Below are positions 42,339 through 47,470 of a DNA stretch of 47,470 nucleotides, piece after piece (position 1 is the first letter of the stretch; every line of letters starts with the position of its first letter). Where the stretch lies: the NCBI GenBank assembly GCA_003247345.1, contig QJZS01000020.1, positions 1 through 47,470 of the forward strand, given 5' to 3'. The stretch is from Spirochaetales bacterium (lineage in GTDB: Bacteria; Spirochaetota; Spirochaetia; Sphaerochaetales; Sphaerochaetaceae). The translations under genes were made by a program, and so were the position numbers. The notes beneath the pieces were generated by a model, which saw only the letters and a program-made list of their open reading frames with translations, ran no database searches and had not been told where the DNA came from.

Positions 42339-42394
42339 CGACTTCTCCTTCATGGTCACGGTATTGTAGCGCAGAAACAGAGGGATGTGTAGAG

Positions 42395-42424
42395 GATAAA
42401 AATACTGGACCTCGAAAGGTCCAG
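42395..42424 (-). terminator. terminator of the purine permease gene
   Basis: Read on the minus strand: CTGGACCT, TTCG loop, AGGTCCAG, then TATTTTTATC. The stem is at 42405-42424, 24 bases past the permease stop. Confidence 0.8.
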
Positions 42425-42448
42425 CAGATTTGAACAGAGTAGAAGCTC

Positions 42449-43738
42449 TTAGAGGGCGCCAAAGATAATCTTCAGCACGAACAATCCAAATACAACCCAA
42501 GTCATCTTTGAAATCTCATTTGACTTCTTGGTGAACAGCTTGAGCAATACATAAGCCAAAATGCCGAACATAATACCATCGGCGATGCTGTAAGAAACAA
42601 TCATGAAGATCATCGTAAGGAACGCTGGGATGGCTTCTGTCATCTCGCCCCATTCGATATCTTTGACTGGGCTCATCATCATAACACCAACGATGATTAA
42701 TGCGGGAGCTGTTGCTGCACTAGGAATCGAACCGAACAAAGGTTCGAGGAACAGGGAAAGTGCAAACAGAATGGCAACAACCAAAGCCGTCAAACCGGTA
42801 CGTCCACCTTCTACAACACCAGCAGAGGATTCCACAAAAGTAGTAACGGTAGAAGTTCCAAGTATAGCACCAACAGTAGTACCTACTGAGTCTGCAAACA
42901 AAGCCTCCTTGACATTGGGAATTGAACCATCTTCCTGAATCATGTCAGCTTTTGTTGCACATCCGATTAGGGTGCCAACGGTGTCGAACATATCGACGAA
43001 AAGAAATGTAAAGACGATTACGACGAAGTCTAGTGAGAGAATCTTTGAGAATTCGAAGGGGAACAAATAGGGAGCTGAAGGTAAGTATGAACCACCCGCA
43101 TACTTGGTAAGACCGAATGGAATTCCAACAATAGCAGTCAAGAAAATTCCGATCAAAAGGGCTCCATTCACTTTATAAGCAAGAAGGATTCCCGTGATGA
43201 CCAGGCCAATCATCGTAAGAGCTGGGGCCCCTTTAAACCATTCTGGATTAAGGGATACGAGTGTTGCGTCATTATTGACGATGATTCCAGCATTTTGCAT
43301 GCCGATGAAGGCAATGAACAACCCGATACCAACCCCGATGGCTTTCTTCAGGTTAGCTGGAATACTGTTAACAATTGCTTCACGGATGTTCACGGCGGTG
43401 AGAATGATGAAGATGATACCTTCAACAAATACAGCGGTGAGAGCAAATCGCCAGCTATGACCCATACCAAGTACAACGGTGTAGGTAAGGAAGGCATTCA
43501 ACCCCATTCCTGGAGCAAGTGCGAACGGCAGGTTGGCAAGCAAAGCCATTACCAGTGTTGCGATTGCAGATGCGATAGCAGTGGCTGCAAATACCTTGGA
43601 GAAATCCATCCCCGATTGGGACAGGATACCCGGATTGACGGCAAGAATGTAAGCCATGGTCAGAAAGGTGGTAACACCAGCCATAACTTCAGTCTTGACG
43701 GTCGTTTTTCGTTCATTGAGCTTGAAAAACTTTTCCAT
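42449..43738 (-). CDS. purine permease, AzgA/PbuG (NCS2-related) family
   Basis: 429 residues and 12 or more membrane segments. The N-terminus MEKFFKLNERKTTVKTEVMAG with TTFLTMAYILAVNPGIL, the segment LPFALAPGMGLNAFLTYTVV, and FLFVDMFDTVGTLIG with GTSTVTTFVESSAGVVEGGR are signatures of adenine/guanine/hypoxanthine proton symporters. AAGGAG precedes the ATG. It is divergent from adenine deaminase, which fits adenine or hypoxanthine uptake for the purine pathway. The transport specificity cannot be read from the sequence. No purine riboswitch is visible in its leader. Confidence 0.92.
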   Translation of the reverse strand: MEKFFKLNERKTTVKTEVMAGVTTFLTMAYILAVNPGILSQSGMDFSKVFAATAIASAIATLVMALLANLPFALAPGMGLNAFLTYTVVLGMGHSWRFALTAVFVEGIIFIILTAVNIREAIVNSIPANLKKAIGVGIGLFIAFIGMQNAGIIVNNDATLVSLNPEWFKGAPALTMIGLVITGILLAYKVNGALLIGIFLTAIVGIPFGLTKYAGGSYLPSAPYLFPFEFSKILSLDFVVIVFTFLFVDMFDTVGTLIGCATKADMIQEDGSIPNVKEALFADSVGTTVGAILGTSTVTTFVESSAGVVEGGRTGLTALVVAILFALSLFLEPLFGSIPSAATAPALIIVGVMMMSPVKDIEWGEMTEAIPAFLTMIFMIVSYSIADGIMFGILAYVLLKLFTKKSNEISKMTWVVFGLFVLKIIFGAL

Positions 43739-43828
43739 CTATGCACTCCTTGCAGATGTTTTTATTACTTGTATTCTACTCCACAAGTATCGAATCGTAC
43801 AGAAAAATCGATAATTTTGTCATATAGC

Positions 43829-43894
43829 CCAATTATTAAAGATAAATTTTAGATAATAACTAATAAATGTACAAAATATTTACCAATTATTAAA
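43829..43894. repeat. direct repeat CCAATTATTAAA in the permease/ade intergenic region
   Basis: Two identical 12-mers lie at 43829-43840 and 43883-43894, 54 bp apart, in a very AT-rich region upstream of the permease gene. They could be binding sites, or chance repeats in AT-rich DNA. Confidence 0.35.
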
Positions 43895-43958
43895 AATATT
43901 AGAATTGTTATCAGTATAGATTCTCAAAAAGGGATATAATTGTGATATCGATTTTGGC

Positions 43959-43987
43959 TTTAAAGAATCGCAATGGAGTGATACAAT
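43959..43987 (+). promoter_or_regulatory. adenine deaminase promoter
   Basis: TTTAAA (43959-43964) and TACAAT (43982-43987) are separated by 17 bp. The predicted start is near 43994, only about 30 bases before the ATG, and the GTTGC repeat begins about 5 bases downstream of it. Confidence 0.5.
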
Positions 43988-43998
43988 GGTAAAAAGGC

Positions 43999-44015
43999 GT
44001 TGCAAAATGTTGCAA
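43999..44015 (+). promoter_or_regulatory. GTTGC direct-repeat regulatory site at ade
   Basis: GTTGCAAAATGTTGCAA differs from the ygfK site at a single base. Here it lies between the predicted transcription start and the start codon and touches the ribosome site AAGGAA (44015-44020). This position would suit repression, unlike the upstream sites at ygfK and ygeW. Confidence 0.55.
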
Positions 44016-44025
44016 AGGAAGGCAT

Positions 44026-45771
44026 ATGAATAGCAAGGAACACCTGAAACAGATCATAGCTGTGGCTAGTGGCAAAAAAAAGGCACAGCTCTGTATCACA
44101 AATGCTCAAATATTGGATGTATTTAATAAAGATTGGTTTGAATCCGATCTTTTGATTCATGAGGGAAAAATTTGTGGGTATGCTCCAGTTGGAGAAGGTA
44201 AGGCTCAGAAGATTGTCGATGCAATGGGCAAATACCTGGTTCCCGGGTTCATTGACAGCCATGTGCATATAGAATCGAGTCATGCAACTCCTGAGGAATT
44301 CTCTAATCTTGTTGTACCTTGCGGTACAACCACCGTTGTTGCCGATCCTCATGAAATTTGCAATGTCTGCGGGCTTGATGGACTTTCCTATATGCTGGAA
44401 GCTTCCAAAGATACTGCCTTGCAAGCTTTCTTTATGGTCCCTTCCTGTGTTCCTGCCACCACGTTTGAAAATAATGGTGCTGATATTACATCTGCTGATA
44501 TACAAAAGGCTTTGGCTTATGAACGGGTTCTTGGGCTTGGTGAGATGATGGATTATCCTGGTGTCATTCAAGCTTCAGATTTAGTGATAGATAAAATCAT
44601 GGTTGCAAAACAGAAGAGCGTTCCTGTGGATGGGCATAGCCCTGCTATTACAGGCCATGACCTCGATGCATACGCTGCCGCGGGTATTCACACTGACCAT
44701 GAATGCGAGAATGGGCAAGAACTCAGAGACCGAATTCGCCGAGGGATGTATGTCATGCTACGCCAAGGTTCTGCATGTGAAAATGTATTGCAGCTATTGG
44801 GTGGGGTAGATAGTAAAAACAGTAGACACTGTGTATTTTGTACTGATGACAGACAACCAAGAAGTATCCTTCAAGAAGGCCACATCAATAACAATGTTCG
44901 TCTTGCAGTCCAATCCGGTCTTGATCCCATCGAAGCTATATGTATGGCTACGATCAATAGTGCTGAATGTTATCATTTGGAAGACAGGGGAGCGATAGCC
45001 CCAGGTCTTAGAGCTGATTTCTGTTTGGTAGATAATCTTTCAGAGTTCACAATGCATCAGGTATATATTGGTGGTGATTTGGTTGCTATGGACCAAAAAA
45101 TTCTCAAGCCAATGAAAAGTAGATCTGATTCGCGCGTTGAACAAAGAATGCAGGTGAAAGAGTTCTCCTCCAAGAAGCTTGAATTACCACTTACAAGTTC
45201 GCATGTACGCATAATAGATGTTATCCCTGGTGGAGTTGTTACAGGCGGGGGAGAGGCAACAGTAACTGTGCACGAGGGAAAATGGGTACACAATCCCAGT
45301 CAGGACATTCTTAAGCTTGCCGTAGTTGAACGGCATAAAAATACCGGAAATGTTGCCTGTGCGTTGATTCGAGGTTTTGGGTTGAAGGGAGGGGCTATGG
45401 CTACCTCTGTTGCCCATGACTCGCACAATATCATAACAATCGGCGATAATGATGAAGATATGAGTATTGCCGTGGAACATTTAATAGCAAATGGCGGAGG
45501 CATGGTCATAGTACAGAATAAGAAGGTGCTTGCATTCTTCGCCCAGCAGGTTGCCGGACTCATGAGTTATGAGAGTGGGGATGTGATAGCAGAGAATCTT
45601 GCTACCTTGCATACGATTGCACAGCAGAAATTGCATGTTAATGCAGATATTGATCCCTTCATGACTCTGTGTTTCATGTCCTTACCGGTAATTCCTGTGT
45701 ATAAGCTTACCGATAGAGGTTTGTTTGATGTTCCCAGTTTTCAATTTGTTGACTTGGAGCTTAGTAAATAA
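44026..45771 (+). CDS. ade: adenine deaminase
   Basis: Converts adenine to hypoxanthine and ammonia. 581 residues, as for the bacterial Ade/YerA family. Metal-site motifs are VPGFIDSHVHIESSHATPEEF, VADPHEICNVCG, and VDGHSPAITGHDLDAYAAAGIHTDHE; FCTDDRQPRSILQEGHIN carries the catalytic aspartate. The C-terminal domain (GFGLKGGAMATSVAHDSHNI) is also typical. AAGGAAGG precedes the ATG. It is divergent from the purine permease, and its last 11 bases overlap the convergent ABC ATPase gene. Confidence 0.95.
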   Translation: MNSKEHLKQIIAVASGKKKAQLCITNAQILDVFNKDWFESDLLIHEGKICGYAPVGEGKAQKIVDAMGKYLVPGFIDSHVHIESSHATPEEFSNLVVPCGTTTVVADPHEICNVCGLDGLSYMLEASKDTALQAFFMVPSCVPATTFENNGADITSADIQKALAYERVLGLGEMMDYPGVIQASDLVIDKIMVAKQKSVPVDGHSPAITGHDLDAYAAAGIHTDHECENGQELRDRIRRGMYVMLRQGSACENVLQLLGGVDSKNSRHCVFCTDDRQPRSILQEGHINNNVRLAVQSGLDPIEAICMATINSAECYHLEDRGAIAPGLRADFCLVDNLSEFTMHQVYIGGDLVAMDQKILKPMKSRSDSRVEQRMQVKEFSSKKLELPLTSSHVRIIDVIPGGVVTGGGEATVTVHEGKWVHNPSQDILKLAVVERHKNTGNVACALIRGFGLKGGAMATSVAHDSHNIITIGDNDEDMSIAVEHLIANGGGMVIVQNKKVLAFFAQQVAGLMSYESGDVIAENLATLHTIAQQKLHVNADIDPFMTLCFMSLPVIPVYKLTDRGLFDVPSFQFVDLELSK

Positions 45772-46516
45772 GTTTTTTCTCTCCAAATTGGCATACGGTA
45801 AGTTCCGTTCCGTATAAGGTGGTCAGCAGTGAGGTGGTGACCACCTCATCTTTTGTTCCGTATGCAAGGAGCTCACCGTTCTTAAGCATGGCTACATGCG
45901 TTGCAAGCTCGTATGCCAGATTTGCATCATGGGTAGTAAATAAGATGGTTTTTCCTCTCTCTGTCAAACCCTTAAGAATATTGAGTACTCGTTTTCGGTT
46001 TGCAGGATCGAGGGCACTGGTAGGTTCATCCAGCAATAGAATTGCACTTTGCTGAGCAATGGCTCGTGCAAGCAGCAAAAGCTGATGTTCACCCCCACTC
46101 AGGTCGGTGATATTTCTTTGGGCATAGGAGCCAAGTCCTACCTCTTGTAGTGCATCAAAGGCAATTTGGGCATCTTGCTCGGAAGGAGTTCCCATTTGGG
46201 AAAGATAAGGAGACCTTCCGAAAAGTACGTAATCGAGTAGGCTGAAAGAGAAGTTGTATTGTTCTGTTTGCGGCACCAAAGCCAGCGTCCTACCTAATTC
46301 CTTCCGTCCATAAGTGGATAACTGTTTCCCGAAGAGTGCAATACTATTAGATTTTTTCCATCCCAACAACAAATCGAGCAAGGTGGATTTTCCTGCACCA
46401 TTGGAACCAAGAATAGCAATACACTCACCTTGGTTTATTTCCAAGGAGAGATCAGAAAGTGCGTTTGTCCCGCTGGGGTAGGTGTAACTTAAGTTCTCAA
46501 TGGTAATTGCAATCAT
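45761..46516 (-). CDS. ABC transporter ATP-binding protein, FecE/FepC type
   Basis: 252 residues from the ATG at 46516, which overlaps the permease stop (ATGA). Walker A ILGSNGAGKSTLLDLLLG, Q-loop LVPQTEQYNFSFSLLDYVLFG, signature ITDLSGGEHQLLLLARAIAQ, Walker B ILLLDEPTSALDPANR and H-loop FTTHDANLAYEL are intact. It energises uptake of a metal chelate, cobalamin, haem or an oxyanion such as molybdate, all of which use this permease type. The frame extends upstream to 46636 only within the permease gene. Confidence 0.92.
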   Translation of the reverse strand: MIAITIENLSYTYPSGTNALSDLSLEINQGECIAILGSNGAGKSTLLDLLLGWKKSNSIALFGKQLSTYGRKELGRTLALVPQTEQYNFSFSLLDYVLFGRSPYLSQMGTPSEQDAQIAFDALQEVGLGSYAQRNITDLSGGEHQLLLLARAIAQQSAILLLDEPTSALDPANRKRVLNILKGLTERGKTILFTTHDANLAYELATHVAMLKNGELLAYGTKDEVVTTSLLTTLYGTELTVCQFGEKKLIY

Positions 46517-47470
46517 GCTTTTCCCTCCTGATGCCGTAGCGAGAGAATAATGATGAAAACAATTGACCCAATGAAACTGGTGAGTAATCCAATGGGGATT
46601 TCCACAGGCATCAGAGTGCGGCCGATTGTATCGCACACCAACAGAAAAAAGGCTCCTATAATCATGGAACCTGGCAGACTTGCACTGCTGTCCGAACCAA
46701 ACAGCTTGCGTGCCAGATGCGGTGTGATCAACCCGACCCAGCCGATAAGTCCTGTGATAGAGATGGTTAGCGTAGTACCCACTGTTGCAACGAACAACAG
46801 AATGATTCGTTCGCGTTTAGGGTTCAAGCCAACGGAGAATGAAGTTTTTTCCTGCATGGATAGTAAATTCAATTTCCATCGATATCCCATGAGAATGGAC
46901 AGACTGATAAGGACTATCCAAAGAATGGAAAAAATTTGATTCCAGGTTGCGTTCCAAAGCCCGCCCATCATCCAAAAGGTAATGTCTTGCAAATCCTTGG
47001 TTGGATCGGCTACAAGTTTGATTACCCCAAGAGCGCTGGAAAATATTGCAGATACCGCTATTCCACTGAGTACCAGCCTCAGCAGCCAACCTCCGAAATG
47101 GAATTTGGTAGCCAAATAATATGAACAAATTAAAGCTAGTAATCCAAAGGTAGTGGCACTGACCTGTATCATGGCAGTGGTAGTGGTTCCCAAGATAATC
47201 ATCAAAGCAGCTCCAAATGCCGATCCTTGGCTGACACCTAGAAAACCTGGTTCAACCAAAGGATTGGAAAACAGCATTTGGAAAGTAAATCCGCTGGCAC
47301 TAAGCATAGCTCCTGCAAGCAGGGCAAGTACAATTCTAGGAAGACGTACCCTGAGCAGAATATTGCGTGTCATTGCATTAGTTGACCAGTCAGAAGGAAA
47401 TGAAAATCCCGCAACCGGGTATCTACCCACAAAGAGGGATAAGAAAGCTATCAATAGGGTAGCTGTGAGA
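46513..47470 (-). CDS. ABC transporter permease, FecCD/BtuC type, 5' end beyond the window
   Basis: The frame is open from 46513 to the right edge; a TTG at 47454 is only an internal codon, since the reading frame continues upstream as LTATL. About 319 residues with some 9 membrane segments. Family motifs: RLPRIVLALLAGAMLSASGFTFQMLFSNPL, written here in parts as RLPRIVLALLAGAMLS and GFTFQMLFSNPLVEPGFLG, then FWMMGGLWNATWNQI, and the ATPase-contact segment GLIGWVGLITPHLARKLFG. It pairs with the following ATPase gene. The binding protein should lie beyond the edge. Confidence 0.9.
   Translation of the reverse strand, partial: LTATLLIAFLSLFVGRYPVAGFSFPSDWSTNAMTRNILLRVRLPRIVLALLAGAMLSASGFTFQMLFSNPLVEPGFLGVSQGSAFGAALMIILGTTTTAMIQVSATTFGLLALICSYYLATKFHFGGWLLRLVLSGIAVSAIFSSALGVIKLVADPTKDLQDITFWMMGGLWNATWNQIFSILWIVLISLSILMGYRWKLNLLSMQEKTSFSVGLNPKRERIILLFVATVGTTLTISITGLIGWVGLITPHLARKLFGSDSSASLPGSMIIGAFFLLVCDTIGRTLMPVEIPIGLLTSFIGSIVFIIILSLRHQEGKA

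Noticed and set aside
43739..43960. Purine riboswitch before the permease gene
   Set aside because: Neither strand has the conserved loop words or the P2/P3 hairpins of the purine aptamer; only short AT-rich stems are seen.
1..47470. CRISPR arrays, insertion sequences, prophage genes or attachment sites
   Set aside because: No regularly spaced repeats outside the DUF285 gene, no transposase or integrase frames, and only one tRNA gene, which has no flanking repeat or truncated copy nearby.

Overview
The window reads as a chromosomal segment of an anaerobic, moderately AT-rich bacterium. Gene content and protein style (TTG and GTG starts, strong AAGGAG ribosome sites, many ATGA overlaps, BspA-type surface repeats, anaerobic purine-catabolism genes) suggest a Spirochaetota member close to Sphaerochaeta. 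That placement is an inference from recalled protein families, not from a search.

Positions 1-4300 hold L-arabinose genes: a LacI-type repressor (cut by the left edge), a promoter with a palindromic operator, araA, and a convergent FGGY kinase. Positions 4337-10481 are one minus-strand run with overlapping genes: TPR protein, tsaE, tsaB, trxB, glgA, glgC. A 6S RNA gene lies just upstream of that run (10519-10697). The infC-rpmI-rplT operon follows, with a TTG start on infC and a small coiled-coil protein as its last gene, and then class II aldolase. Positions 13700-20400 contain a membrane-anchored protein of unknown function, a TatD nuclease, a flavodoxin, and a four-gene operon (ABC ATPase, binding protein, fused permease, metallo-beta-lactamase-fold hydrolase). 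Divergent from that operon is an alkaline-phosphatase lipoprotein. A DUF285 repeat lipoprotein, a tRNA-Leu(UAA) and a coiled-coil membrane protein come next.

The most interesting part is 24019-45771. It is a version of the ygfK/ssnA/ygeY/ygfM/xdhD/ygeW purine-degradation island known from E. coli and gut anaerobes. Here it is joined to two PLP enzymes (threonine synthase-like and TrpB-like beta-subunit-like), an 8-oxoguanine deaminase-like amidohydrolase, an AzgA/PbuG-type purine permease and adenine deaminase. A plausible flow is: uptake by the permease, deamination of adenine and 8-oxoguanine, hydroxylation or reduction by XdhD/YgfM and YgfK, ring opening by amidohydrolases, and removal of carbamoyl groups by YgeW and YgeY, ending in amino acids handled by the PLP enzymes. 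No ygeX-like or hyuA/ygeZ-like gene is in the window.

Four points inside the island deserve attention. A 17-bp direct repeat, GTTGC-N5-TGTTGCAA with N5 counted loosely, recurs in front of ygfK, ygeW and ade and looks like the operator of a purine regulon. The 8-oxoguanine deaminase-ygfM-xdhD operon has a structured leader RNA of about 180 nt. XdhD keeps the outline of a [2Fe-2S] domain but has lost all eight cluster cysteines. YgfK carries a His-rich acidic insertion with a natural run of six histidines.

The right edge carries a FecCD-type ABC permease (cut by the window) and its ATPase, possibly for a metal or for molybdate.
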